A stretch of DNA of 64,000 nt from VFKU01 sp038916785 (GTDB lineage: Bacteria > Hydrogenedentota > Hydrogenedentia > Hydrogenedentales > GCA-2746185), in NCBI GenBank assembly GCA_038916785.1, contig JBCLBO010000010.1, forward strand, positions 1-64,000, given 5' to 3'. A program made the translations under genes and the position numbers. Within the stretch, counting starts at the first letter, position 1, and each line of letters opens with the position of its first letter. Shown piece by piece: positions 1 through 8,619 of the stretch. Under the pieces are notes generated by a model that was not told the origin of the DNA, did not search any database, and saw nothing but the letters and a program-made list of their open reading frames with translations.

Positions 1-171
1 GCCCTTTCAGGGCTAACCGAAATACTGTTACCTATGCGCCCGTTCGTTCAAACCGATTTTCCGAGTCGCACGATTACGAGCACGATTGGGAATGGTGGTC
101 GTGTGGGCGAAACCGGGTTGATGCAAAAAGTAGTCGTAATAATAGGCACAGGTCCACCGGAGGGTTCAGCC

Positions 172-1521
172 ATGGCACCTGAGGAACTGGCGCGGCGCGA
201 GTTTTTGGTGCGGTCGGCGGCGGGGGTGTGGGCGCTCGGCGCGATGGCTGCGGGCGCGGCTCCGGCGTTTGGCGGGGCGCTGGCTGGCGGCGCGCTGCCG
301 GAGTACCGCGGGCCGAACGTGATTCTGATTCGCTTCGGCGGCGGTGTGCGGCGGCTGGAAACGATCAACGCGGACGGGACCTACGCGCCGTACTTTCTCA
401 AAGAGCTTGCGCCGAAGGGCACGCTCTACACGAACATGATGATCGAGCAGATGGACGGCGTGGAGACGAGCCACGGACAGGGCACGCTGTATTTGCTCAC
501 CGGAAAATACGACAAGTTCAAAGACATCAACGGCAGGTTTCTCGGCGCGCGCTTCGAGTCGAAGGTGCCGACCTTGTTCGAATATTTCCGCAAGGCGGAG
601 CTGTTGAAAAAGCCCTGTTCTCCATCCGAAGGGCACTTACACGACGGACTCGCATGATGAAAACACCAACGAAAATGGACTTCTCAAGAGTCGAGGGATC
701 GCGGCAGACGCGTGAATTCGACTTTCTCAACAGCTCCAAGGCCTACAACATCGCGGAGCACGAGGCGCTCATTATCAACGGCGAAGACCGGACGGACGAG
801 GAGTTTTACTCGTTTAGCAACCACCACTTGTTCGGCGCGAACTACCGATCGACGACCTTGAGCTTGTACCGCTTCAAGGTCCACCTGCTGCGTCGCCAGC
901 TCGAACGCGGCGGGCTTAGGGATCAGGAGCTGAAGAAGAAGACGGCCGACCTGACGAAATTCGAGGCGCTGGACTACCGGCTGGACGGATCGAAGGCTCC
1001 GCTGCCGGAGATCACGCGGTTCTGGGACGACTGGCGCGCGTTCTACGGGGACAGCGGGTTTGTAAATGCGCGCGGCGACCGCCTGTTGACGCAGATTGCG
1101 ATGACGGCGATGGAGAAGCTGCGGCCTCGGCTGATGATGATCAACTACAACGATCCCGACTACGTTCATTGGGGCAACCCTTACGCATTACACGCGCGGG
1201 ATTAGCACGATCGATCAGGGCATCCAGGAATTGATGACGGCGATCGAGGCGGACGAGCACTACCGCGGCAATACGGTGTTCGTGATTGTGCCCGATTGCG
1301 GGCGCGATTCGAACCGCGCGCTCGCGGTGCCGTTTCAACATCACTTCAACTCGAGGTCCTCGCACGAGATTTTTGCGCTGTTCATCGGGCCGGGGATCGC
1401 GCGCGGGCACGTGATCGATCGCGAGGTGCAGCAGATCAGCGTGGCGAGTACGCTCGGGGGCGTGATGAAGGTGCCGATGGAATTTACCGAGGGCGCGCCG
1501 CTCGACGAAGTGTTCGCGTAA
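172..1521 (+). pseudogene. Broken Tat-exported alkaline-phosphatase-superfamily protein
   Basis: The reading frame begins at ATG 172 behind GGAGGG (about 158-163) with a Tat-type signal (R-R-E-F-L-V near residue 7, then a hydrophobic stretch). It is open to about 596, is interrupted by a 141-bp insertion, resumes in another frame at 738 and shifts again near 1183, where one extra base (t-t-a-c-g instead of t-c-g) moves it into the frame ending at 1521. Removing 146 bp (insertion plus one duplicated 5-mer) and one base gives a continuous protein of about 400 aa. It contains N-Y-N-D-P-D-Y-V-H-W-G, a D-C-G-R-D-S-N motif and S-S-H-E-I-F, arranged as metal-site motifs are in sulfatase/phosphomutase-like alkaline phosphatase superfamily members. 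The substrate cannot be told. Two independent lesions argue for a true pseudogene; the second alone could be an assembly error. Confidence 0.75.
597..737. mobile_element. MITE-like insertion with terminal inverted repeats
   Basis: The 141-bp segment starts GGAGCTGTTGAAAAAG (597-612) and ends CTTTCTCAACAGCTCC (722-737). These are 16-bp inverted repeats with one mismatch. It is flanked by the direct repeat AAGGC (592-596 and 738-742). Excising the element with one repeat copy rejoins the host codons exactly (F-R-K-A then Y-N-I-A-E-H), which dates the insertion after the gene was functional. It encodes no transposase, so it would be mobilised in trans. The IS family cannot be named from the ends alone. 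Confidence 0.8.
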
Positions 1522-1552
1522 CCCGCCCACGCGCGAATCGGAGGGACGCATC

Positions 1553-1732
1553 ATGAAAAAAATTCGCAAGGCGATCATCGCCGTGTGGAAGATATTCGTG
1601 GGCGCGTCGTTCTGCCAGTTTCCGCTGACGTCGATTCTGGCGGTGGGGTGGACGTATCGCGCGATGCACGCGGCGCGGGCGGCCGAGAAGCAGGCCGAAA
1701 AACTCCCGGAAACACCTGAAAACAGGCCGTGA
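1553..1732 (+). CDS. Small hypothetical membrane-type protein, 59 aa
   Basis: An ATG at 1553 follows GGAGGG (1540-1545) at a good spacing and opens 59 codons. The product has a basic start (M-K-K-I-R-K), one hydrophobic stretch at about residues 8-33, and a charged tail rich in Ala, Glu and Lys. That layout suggests a single membrane span with a cytoplasmic tail. It lies 31 bp after the broken phosphatase-like gene and may have shared its transcript. No family is recognised. A small hairpin (1739-1754) follows the stop. Support is the ribosome site and the plausible topology only. Confidence 0.5.
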   Translation: MKKIRKAIIAVWKIFVGASFCQFPLTSILAVGWTYRAMHAARAAEKQAEKLPETPENRP

Positions 1733-2207
1733 ACGCCGCCAGAAATAATTCTGGAAATGGCGAGTGCGCTTTGAGTATGCTTTGCCCCAAGTCGCACTGG
1801 GGACGGGCGGTTTTCAGCAGTTTTTGCCCAAAAAAACACAGATTGCGTTAGTTCATATCTTAACCCCTTCCTGCTGGCCGCGGATGGCCAGGATGAAGAC
1901 TAGCGGCAGGGCGCGAGCCTGGCTGGGAATGGCTACACGAGGGGGCTGGCCCGTTCGAGGCTGGTGGTCCATAGGCGGCGCCGCCTGCCCGGGCCGCTGT
2001 CCGCGCGTCTGGTGCGCGGTCTCCACGGAATGGAGCGTGTCCCGCTGGAGGGAGTCCCTTCGACGCGGGGCAGGGTCACTCCATATCCCCGGCGCGGCGA
2101 ATTGGGTCGAGTTGCTCCGGTGGCGGGCGGTGCAGCGAAGAACGGTTGTAGACAACCGCTTCCAGAGACATCGAGGAAGCGAGCGAGAATAGGAAAGGGA
2201 ACACGGA
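1733..2207. other. Gene-free leader upstream of the respiratory operon
   Basis: I find no convincing gene here. The stretch is rich in short perfect hairpins: CCAGAA/TTCTGG at 1739-1754, CCGCGC/GCGCGG near 2000-2018, CTCCA/TGGAG near 2021-2035, and CGGTTG/CAACCG near 2143-2158. The last sits about 50 bp before actA. The segment could be the structured 5' untranslated region of the operon, but it matches no RNA class I know. Confidence 0.35.
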
Positions 2208-2873
2208 ATGGCACAGGTCTTCCCTCCTGGGGCGAATTGGCTCGTCAAATGGACGGGTCTGGGAATCGGCGTCGGTACGGTGTTGGTCGTCGGCGTGTCG
2301 TGGGCGGTGTACTGGGGGCCGACGGTGACGGGCGTCAAGCAGTTCCGTCAACAGCCGATCCCCTTCAGTCACCAGCGGCACGTGCAGGGCAACGGCATTG
2401 ATTGCCGGTATTGCCACACGACGGTGGAGACGAGCGCATTCGCGGGCATCCCCGCCACCGAGACCTGCATGACCTGCCACTCGCAGATTCTGACGGACCA
2501 GCCGATGTTCGCCAAGGTGCACGAGAGCTGGGACAGCGGCAAGCCGATGGAATGGACACGGGTGAACGACGTGCCGGACTTTGTTTACTTCGACCACAGC
2601 ATCCACGTGAACCGCGGCGTGGGCTGCTCGGAGTGTCACGGCAACGTCGAAGAGATGCGGCTGACGTACAAGGCCGAGAGCTTGCACATGGGCTGGTGTT
2701 TGCAGTGCCACAAGGCGCCGGAAAAGTACCTGCGGCCGAAGTCGGAGATATTCAATACGGCCTACGAGCACCCGAAAAAGAAAGAGGACCAGCTGGAGAT
2801 GGGGCGGAAGCTGGTTGAGGAATACCAGATCCGCAAGGAGCAGCTCTTGAACTGCTCGGTATGCCACCGATGA
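2208..2873 (+). CDS. actA: Alternative complex III pentaheme cytochrome subunit ActA
   Basis: The 221-aa protein has one N-terminal membrane anchor (about residues 14-37) followed by a periplasmic domain with five CXXCH haem motifs, at C66, C87, C130, C154 and C216. Five haems and this length match ActA, the subunit of alternative complex III that passes electrons from the quinol-oxidising part to the oxidase side. The start is ATG 2208 behind AGGAAAGGG. The stop overlaps the start of actB. It is the first gene of a twelve-gene respiratory operon, and the order A-B-C-D-E-F is the classic one. Confidence 0.95.
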   Translation: MAQVFPPGANWLVKWTGLGIGVGTVLVVGVSWAVYWGPTVTGVKQFRQQPIPFSHQRHVQGNGIDCRYCHTTVETSAFAGIPATETCMTCHSQILTDQPMFAKVHESWDSGKPMEWTRVNDVPDFVYFDHSIHVNRGVGCSECHGNVEEMRLTYKAESLHMGWCLQCHKAPEKYLRPKSEIFNTAYEHPKKKEDQLEMGRKLVEEYQIRKEQLLNCSVCHR

Positions 2874-5800
2874 GCGAGCACGACACGATGACAGGCCACA
2901 ACGATTCGACGCCGGCGGCGGGCGGCAACGCGCAGTTCCGCAGCTTGCGCGAGTTGCAGCGCGAAGAGCTGTTCGAAGCGCGCATGCAGAACGAGTTTCC
3001 GCTGTATGCGCCGTCCGAGGCGGACGGCGTAACGCGGCGCAATTTCATGCAGGTGATGGGCGCGACGCTGGCGCTGGGCGGGCTGGCTTCGGGTTGTTTG
3101 CGCCAGCCCCGTGAAGCGATTCTGCCGTATGTGAAGGCGCCGGAGGATGTCGTTCCGGGCAAGCCGCTGTTCTACGCGACGACGAACGTGCAGGGCGGCT
3201 ACGCCAAGCCGGTGCTGGCCGAGAGCCACATGGGCCGGCCGACGAAGATCGAGGGACTGCCGGGGCACCCCGCGTCGCTGGGCCGGACCGACGCGCAGAC
3301 GCAGGCGTCCGTGCTCGATTTGTATGATCCGGATCGCGCGCAGGCGATTACCCGCGCAGGCATGCCGGCGCTGTGGGACGCGTTTGTGCAGGAGGCGCGC
3401 CAGGCGCTGGACGATACGCGGCTCGCGCGCGGTGAAGGCGTGCGGATCCTGACGGGCACGGTGACTTCGCCGTCGCTTGCGGCCATGTTGAACGAATTCA
3501 TCGCGGCGCATCCGAAGGCGCGCTGGCACCAGTACGAGCCTGCGGGCCGCGACTTCGCGCGCGAAGGCGCGCGGATGGCGTTTGGCGAGTACGTCGATAC
3601 GATTTACCACTTCGACAAGGCGGACCGGATCGTTTCGCTTGACGCGGACTTCCTCGATCGCGGCCCGGCGAACGTGCGGTATACGGCGGACTACGCGCAG
3701 CGCCGCGACGTGGTCGATCATGCCGAAGGAGACGCCCACCACGCCGAATTGAACCGGCTGTACGCCTTTGAGAGTTCGCCGAGCAACACCGGCGCGGCTG
3801 CCGACCACAAATGGGTCGTGCGACCGAGCCAGATTGAGGCGGTGGCGCGGCGGCTTGCGGCGGCGCTGGGCGTGCCGGCGGCGGTTTCGGACCAGGACGG
3901 CCTGGGCGAGTCCGATCGCGGCGATATAGCGAAGATCGCGGCGGACCTGACGAAGCACAACGGCGCGTCGATCGTGATCGCGGGCGATCACCAGCCGGCG
4001 ATTGTGCACGCGCTGGCGCACGCGATGAACGATGCGCTCGGCGGCGTGGGCGAGACGGTGACCTACATCCAGCCGGTCGAGGCGAACCCGACGAGTCAGA
4101 TGGCGTCGATCGCCGAACTCGCGGCCGACATGCGCGACAACAACGTGAAGCTGCTGATCATTGTGGGCGGCAATCCTGTGTACAACGCGCCGGCCGACGT
4201 CGATTTCCTCGCGGGCATGAAGAACGTCCCGCTGCGCGTGGCCGTTGGGGCCTACCTCGACGAGACGGGCGAGAATTGCCACTGGCACATTCCGGCGGCG
4301 CACTACCTCGAGACTTGGGGCGATGCGCGCGCCTTCGACGGCACGGTATCCGTCATTCAGCCGCTGATCGCGCCGCTCTACGATGGACGCTCGCCGCTCG
4401 AGGTGCTGTCCGCGCTGATGGACAAGGACCCGCGATCCGCGCACGACGTCGTCCAGGCGCAATGGAAACAGGACCGCACCGACGCCGAGTTCGACACATT
4501 CTGGCGCACGGCGCTTAGCGAGGGCTACGTGACCGATACGGCGTTCCGGCCGTATCCGGCGAAGGTCCGCGGCGGGTTCGCGGGCGACTATGCGCCGGCC
4601 GCGCTCGGCGCCGACGAATTTGAAGTGGCGATTTTGCCCGACTCCGGCGTGGGCGACGGCACCTGGTCGAACAACGCTTGGCTCATGGAATTGCCGCGTC
4701 CGCTCTCGAAAATCACGTGGGACAACGCGGTGTATATCGGGTATTCCACGGCGATAGAGAAGGGCGTCGAAGACGAGGATCTCGTCGAAGTGACGTACAA
4801 CGGCAAGACGGTCCGCGGACCGATTTCGGTCCAGCCGGGCCACGCGTCGAACACCGTGACGCTGCACCTGGGCTTTGGCCGGACGCGTTCGGGTAAGGTC
4901 TCGAACGACATCGGTTTCAACGTGTACCCGGTGATGACCACCGCGTCGCCGGCGATTGGGCGCGGCGCGAAAATCAGGAAGTTGGCCGGCAAATATCCGC
5001 TGGCGCGCACCGAAGAACATTTCAATATGGAGAACCGCAATCTGGTCCGCCATGTGACGGCGGAGGCCTTCGCGGCCAACCCGCATCTGGTGCAACACGG
5101 CGAGCACGGCACGATTCACAATCCGACCGACGAACAGACCCTGTACGACCTTAAGGAGAAGAAGTGGGACGGCGACGCCTGGGGCATGACGATCGACCTG
5201 AACAGATGCACCGGGTGCAACGCGTGCATCATCGCGTGCCAGAGCGAGAACATCATCCCGGTCGTCGGCAAGGTCGAAGTGCGCAAGGGCCGCGAGATGC
5301 ACTGGATTCGCCTGGATCGGTACTACGACTTGGGCCACGAGCACAAGTTCAAGAAACTGCCTGAGGCCGAACAGCGCCGCAAGCTGGACAATCCGAAGGT
5401 GTACTACCAGCCCGTGCCGTGCATGATGTGTGAGAACGCGCCCTGCGAGACGGTGTGCCCCGTGGGCGCGACGCAGCACAGCAAAGAAGGCCTGAACGAA
5501 ATGGTCTACCAACGCTGCATTGGCACGCGCTACTGCTCGAACAACTGCCCTTACAAGGTGCGCCGGTTCAACTTCTATCATTACAGCCGGACCCCGCTGG
5601 GCACGCGCGGCGACCGCGAGTTCGTCGTCGGGGTGGACTCCACCCACGTGACGCCGGAAAGCCTCAAGCCGATGCGCAATCCGGACGTGTCGGTGCGGAC
5701 CCGCGGCGTGATGGAGAAATGCACGTACTGTGTGCAGCGCATCAACGTCGCGCGGATTGACTCGAAGAAGACCGGCGCGCCGATCCAGGACAGCCAGTTG

Positions 5801-6013
5801 GTGACGGCGTGCCAGCAGGCCTGCCCGGCCGCTGCGATCACCTTCGGAAACATCAACAATCCGGAGAGCGCGGTGAGCAAGCTCAAAGCGAGCCACCGGA
5901 ACTATTCGATACTTGCGGACTTGAACACGCGGCCGCGCACGACGTACCTGGCGCGCGTGACCAATCCGAACCCGGACTTGGCGCAGCCGGAACCTGCGGA
6001 ATCGGAAGCGTAA
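2870..6013 (+). CDS. actB: Alternative complex III molybdopterin-like/iron-sulfur subunit ActB
   Basis: The 1047-aa protein starts with ATG 2870, overlapping the actA stop as ATGA; an in-frame ATG at 2861 is an alternative. A Tat signal (R-R-N-F-M-Q-V, about residues 56-62) leads to a lipobox ending L-A-S-G-C, so it is probably exported folded and lipid-anchored. The first two thirds resemble a molybdopterin oxidoreductase fold; family members carry no molybdenum cofactor. The last third is a ferredoxin-like domain with cysteine clusters C-T-G-C-N-A-C, C-M-M-C-E-N-A-P-C, C-I-G-T-R-Y-C-S-N-N-C and C-T-Y-C/C-Q-Q-A-C-P. These would hold several 4Fe-4S/3Fe-4S centres. It accepts electrons from quinol oxidation at ActC/ActF and hands them to ActA. 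Confidence 0.95.
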   Translation: MSEHDTMTGHNDSTPAAGGNAQFRSLRELQREELFEARMQNEFPLYAPSEADGVTRRNFMQVMGATLALGGLASGCLRQPREAILPYVKAPEDVVPGKPLFYATTNVQGGYAKPVLAESHMGRPTKIEGLPGHPASLGRTDAQTQASVLDLYDPDRAQAITRAGMPALWDAFVQEARQALDDTRLARGEGVRILTGTVTSPSLAAMLNEFIAAHPKARWHQYEPAGRDFAREGARMAFGEYVDTIYHFDKADRIVSLDADFLDRGPANVRYTADYAQRRDVVDHAEGDAHHAELNRLYAFESSPSNTGAAADHKWVVRPSQIEAVARRLAAALGVPAAVSDQDGLGESDRGDIAKIAADLTKHNGASIVIAGDHQPAIVHALAHAMNDALGGVGETVTYIQPVEANPTSQMASIAELAADMRDNNVKLLIIVGGNPVYNAPADVDFLAGMKNVPLRVAVGAYLDETGENCHWHIPAAHYLETWGDARAFDGTVSVIQPLIAPLYDGRSPLEVLSALMDKDPRSAHDVVQAQWKQDRTDAEFDTFWRTALSEGYVTDTAFRPYPAKVRGGFAGDYAPAALGADEFEVAILPDSGVGDGTWSNNAWLMELPRPLSKITWDNAVYIGYSTAIEKGVEDEDLVEVTYNGKTVRGPISVQPGHASNTVTLHLGFGRTRSGKVSNDIGFNVYPVMTTASPAIGRGAKIRKLAGKYPLARTEEHFNMENRNLVRHVTAEAFAANPHLVQHGEHGTIHNPTDEQTLYDLKEKKWDGDAWGMTIDLNRCTGCNACIIACQSENIIPVVGKVEVRKGREMHWIRLDRYYDLGHEHKFKKLPEAEQRRKLDNPKVYYQPVPCMMCENAPCETVCPVGATQHSKEGLNEMVYQRCIGTRYCSNNCPYKVRRFNFYHYSRTPLGTRGDREFVVGVDSTHVTPESLKPMRNPDVSVRTRGVMEKCTYCVQRINVARIDSKKTGAPIQDSQLVTACQQACPAAAITFGNINNPESAVSKLKASHRNYSILADLNTRPRTTYLARVTNPNPDLAQPEPAESEA

Positions 6014-6016
6014 TCC

Positions 6017-7408
6017 ATGGCGACTGCACCGAAATTCGTAAACGCCGATCGGCCTGAGCTCAAGCCGATCGAACCGTTGCTTCGGCAGCCGCAGAATTAC
6101 GAGTCGATTTCCGACGCGATCGGGTCGGTTATTCTCGAGAAGCCGCAGCCGCTGGGCTGGTGGCTCTCGGCCGCGGTGGGGTTCTTCTTCGTATGCGTGC
6201 TGGGCCTCTCGATCACGTACCTGTTCGTGGAAGGCACGGGCATCTGGGGCATTAACCAGCCGATCGGCTGGGGCTTCGCGATCATCAACCTGGTCTGGTG
6301 GATCGGTATCGGCCACGCGGGCACGCTGATCTCCGCGATCCTCTTGCTGCTTCGGCAGGACTGGCGCAACGCGATCAACCGCTTCGCCGAGGCCATGACG
6401 ATTTTCGCCGTGGCGTGCGCGGCGATGTTCCCCTTGCTGCACGCGGGGCGGCCTTGGGTGATTTTCTTCATCCTGCCGTACCCGAACACGCTGGCGCTGT
6501 GGCCGAATTTCCGCAGCCCGCTGGCGTGGGACGTGTTCGCGATCTCGACCTACGGATCGGTGTCGCTGCTGTTCTGGTACCTCGGGTTGGTGCCGGACTT
6601 CGCGATGTTGCGAGACCGCGCGAAGAACCGCTCGGTGAAGATCATCTACGGGATCATCTCGCTGGGCTGGCGCGGATCGGCCAAGCACTGGCTGCGCTAC
6701 GAAATGTGTTCCCTGCTGCTCGCGGGCCTCTCGACGCCGCTGGTGGTCAGTGTGCACAGCATTATCAGCTTCGATTTCGCGATCGGCATCGTGCCCGGCT
6801 GGCACACGACGATTTTCCCGCCGTACTTCGTGGCGGGCGCGATTTACGCCGGGTTCGCGATGGTGCTCACGATCATGCTGCCGGTGCGCCGGTGGTACAA
6901 GCTCGAAAGCATCATCACGCTGAACCACATCAACAACATATCCAAGCTGATGCTAACGACCTCGCTGATCGTGTGCTACGGGTACTTCGCGGAGGCGTTC
7001 TTCGCGTGGTACAGCGGCAACGACTACGAGCGGTTCATGATGTACAACCGCATGTTCGGGCCGTACTGGCCGGCGTACTGGATGCTGCTGTTCTGCAACT
7101 TCCTGGTGCCGCAGTTGCTGTGGTCCGCGCGGATTCGCATCAGCGAATGGCCGTTGTGGATCATCACGATCGTCATCGGCTGGGGCATGTGGCTGGAGCG
7201 CTACGTGATCGTCGTCACCAGTTTGACGCGCGACTTTATGCCGTCGATGTGGGGCACGTATCATGGCACGATTTGGGACTGGGGCACGTACCTCGGCACC
7301 TTGGGCTTTTTCGCCTTCTGTATGGCGCTGTTCATCCGGTTCCTGCCGATGATTGCCGTGCACGAGGTGCGCGTGACGCACCACCAGGCGACGGGCCACG
7401 CCCACTGA
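6017..7408 (+). CDS. actC: Alternative complex III NrfD-like membrane subunit ActC
   Basis: The 463-aa, strongly hydrophobic protein has about ten membrane helices and belongs to the NrfD/PsrC family. In alternative complex III this subunit forms the quinol-binding membrane core with its paralogue ActF. Conserved-looking features include an early W-W-I-G-I-G-H-A-G-T helix and charged His/Asp/Glu residues within helices. It starts 3 bp after the actB stop, so the genes are translationally coupled. It ends in a His-rich tail. Confidence 0.94.
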   Translation: MATAPKFVNADRPELKPIEPLLRQPQNYESISDAIGSVILEKPQPLGWWLSAAVGFFFVCVLGLSITYLFVEGTGIWGINQPIGWGFAIINLVWWIGIGHAGTLISAILLLLRQDWRNAINRFAEAMTIFAVACAAMFPLLHAGRPWVIFFILPYPNTLALWPNFRSPLAWDVFAISTYGSVSLLFWYLGLVPDFAMLRDRAKNRSVKIIYGIISLGWRGSAKHWLRYEMCSLLLAGLSTPLVVSVHSIISFDFAIGIVPGWHTTIFPPYFVAGAIYAGFAMVLTIMLPVRRWYKLESIITLNHINNISKLMLTTSLIVCYGYFAEAFFAWYSGNDYERFMMYNRMFGPYWPAYWMLLFCNFLVPQLLWSARIRISEWPLWIITIVIGWGMWLERYVIVVTSLTRDFMPSMWGTYHGTIWDWGTYLGTLGFFAFCMALFIRFLPMIAVHEVRVTHHQATGHAH

Positions 7409-7423
7409 ACGAAGGGTCAATTG

Positions 7424-7981
7424 ATGAGCTATACACACGACAACGGACCGAAAGTATTCGGGATCGTCGCGGAATATGACGATCCGGGCGCGGTGCTGGG
7501 CGCGGCCAAGCGGGCCTACGCGGAGGGCTACCGCGAGATGGACGCGTACACGCCGTTCCCCGTGCACGGCTTGGCCGAGGCGCTGGGCATGCACAAGACG
7601 CGGCTGTCCGCGTTTACGCTGGTGGCCGGCCTGGCCGGCGCGGCGACGGGATTTTTGATGCAGTACATCGGCAATGTGTTGCATTACCCCTACGACATCG
7701 GCGGCAAGCCGGTATTCAGTTGGCCGATGTACTTACCGATCACGTTTGAGACGACGATTCTGTTCGCGGCATTTACGACGGGCTTCGCGATGATCCTGCT
7801 GAACGGACTGCCGATGCTGTACCACCCGATGTTCAACGCGAAGAACTTCGATCGCGCGACGAGCGACCGGTTTTTCTTGTGCATCGAGACGAAGGACAAG
7901 AAGTTCGACGCGCACAAGACCAGGGACTTCCTCCAGGGCTTGCAACCGCGGCCGCTCGAGGTGTCGGAGGTGGCGGAATGA
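7424..7981 (+). CDS. actD: Alternative complex III subunit ActD (DUF3341)
   Basis: The 185-aa protein begins M-S-Y-T-H-D, with ATG 7424 behind GAAGGG; a TTG at 7421 is in frame but unlikely. The N-terminal half is a soluble domain and two membrane helices follow (about residues 60-85 and 105-130). This is the layout of DUF3341, the ActD subunit that packs against ActC and ActB. Its stop overlaps the actE start as ATGA. Confidence 0.92.
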   Translation: MSYTHDNGPKVFGIVAEYDDPGAVLGAAKRAYAEGYREMDAYTPFPVHGLAEALGMHKTRLSAFTLVAGLAGAATGFLMQYIGNVLHYPYDIGGKPVFSWPMYLPITFETTILFAAFTTGFAMILLNGLPMLYHPMFNAKNFDRATSDRFFLCIETKDKKFDAHKTRDFLQGLQPRPLEVSEVAE

Positions 7982-8619
7982 TGCGACGGGTGTTCGCAAA
8001 GGCGGCGGGTGCGGCGATTTGCGCGTCGGCGCTGGCGGGTTGCCACCTCGACATGTGGAACCAGCGGCGTTACGAGGCGCTGGAGAAGGGCGACTTCTTC
8101 GGCAAGGGCGAGAGTTCCTCGCGCCTGCCGGTCGAGGGGACTGTTCCCTACCAGATGGCCAAGCTCGATACGCACTATTACCAGGGCCGGGTGAACGGCG
8201 AGCTCGTGGAGGAGTTGCCCGCGCAGGTCCCGCTCACGGCGGAGCTGATTCAGCGCGGCCATGACCGCTTTGGCATCTACTGCAGCCCGTGCCATGGCCT
8301 GACCGGGCACGCCGACGGCATGATCGTCCGCCGCGGTTTCCCGCAGCCGACGTCCTACTTGGATCAGCGGCTGCTCGAGGCGCCGCTGGGATATTTCTTC
8401 GATGTGATGAGCAACGGTTTCGGCCGCATGTACAGCTACGCGTCGCGCGTGCCGGTGGAAGACCGCTGGGCGATCGCGGTCTACGTGCGCACGATTCAGT
8501 TGAGCCAGAACGCGACGCCGGACCTGTTGCCGCCCGACGTGCTCGAAGAAGCGCGACGTCCGCAGCCGGGGCAGGAAGCGACAGACGCCGCGGCCGGAGG
8601 AGCCAGTCATGAACAGTAA
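7978..8619 (+). CDS. actE: Alternative complex III monohaem lipoprotein ActE
   Basis: The 213-aa protein has a lipoprotein signal ending A-L-A-G-C (Cys22) and a single haem motif, C-S-P-C-H, at residues 102-106. This is the monohaem cytochrome c domain of ActE, the exit point of electrons towards the oxidase. The ATG at 7978 overlaps the actD stop; a second ATG at 7981 is also possible. Its 3' end overlaps actF by 11 bp. Confidence 0.93.
   Translation: MMRRVFAKAAGAAICASALAGCHLDMWNQRRYEALEKGDFFGKGESSSRLPVEGTVPYQMAKLDTHYYQGRVNGELVEELPAQVPLTAELIQRGHDRFGIYCSPCHGLTGHADGMIVRRGFPQPTSYLDQRLLEAPLGYFFDVMSNGFGRMYSYASRVPVEDRWAIAVYVRTIQLSQNATPDLLPPDVLEEARRPQPGQEATDAAAGGASHEQ

Noticed and set aside
1733..2207. 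RNase P RNA, tmRNA or 6S RNA in the hairpin-rich leader
   Set aside because: The conserved core sequences of these RNAs are absent.
2762..6928. Very long open frame on the minus strand opposite actB/actC
   Set aside because: It is rich in Arg, His, Val and Gln with no domain, and mirrors the codon pattern of the well-identified act genes. In GC-rich DNA this antisense frame stays open by composition.
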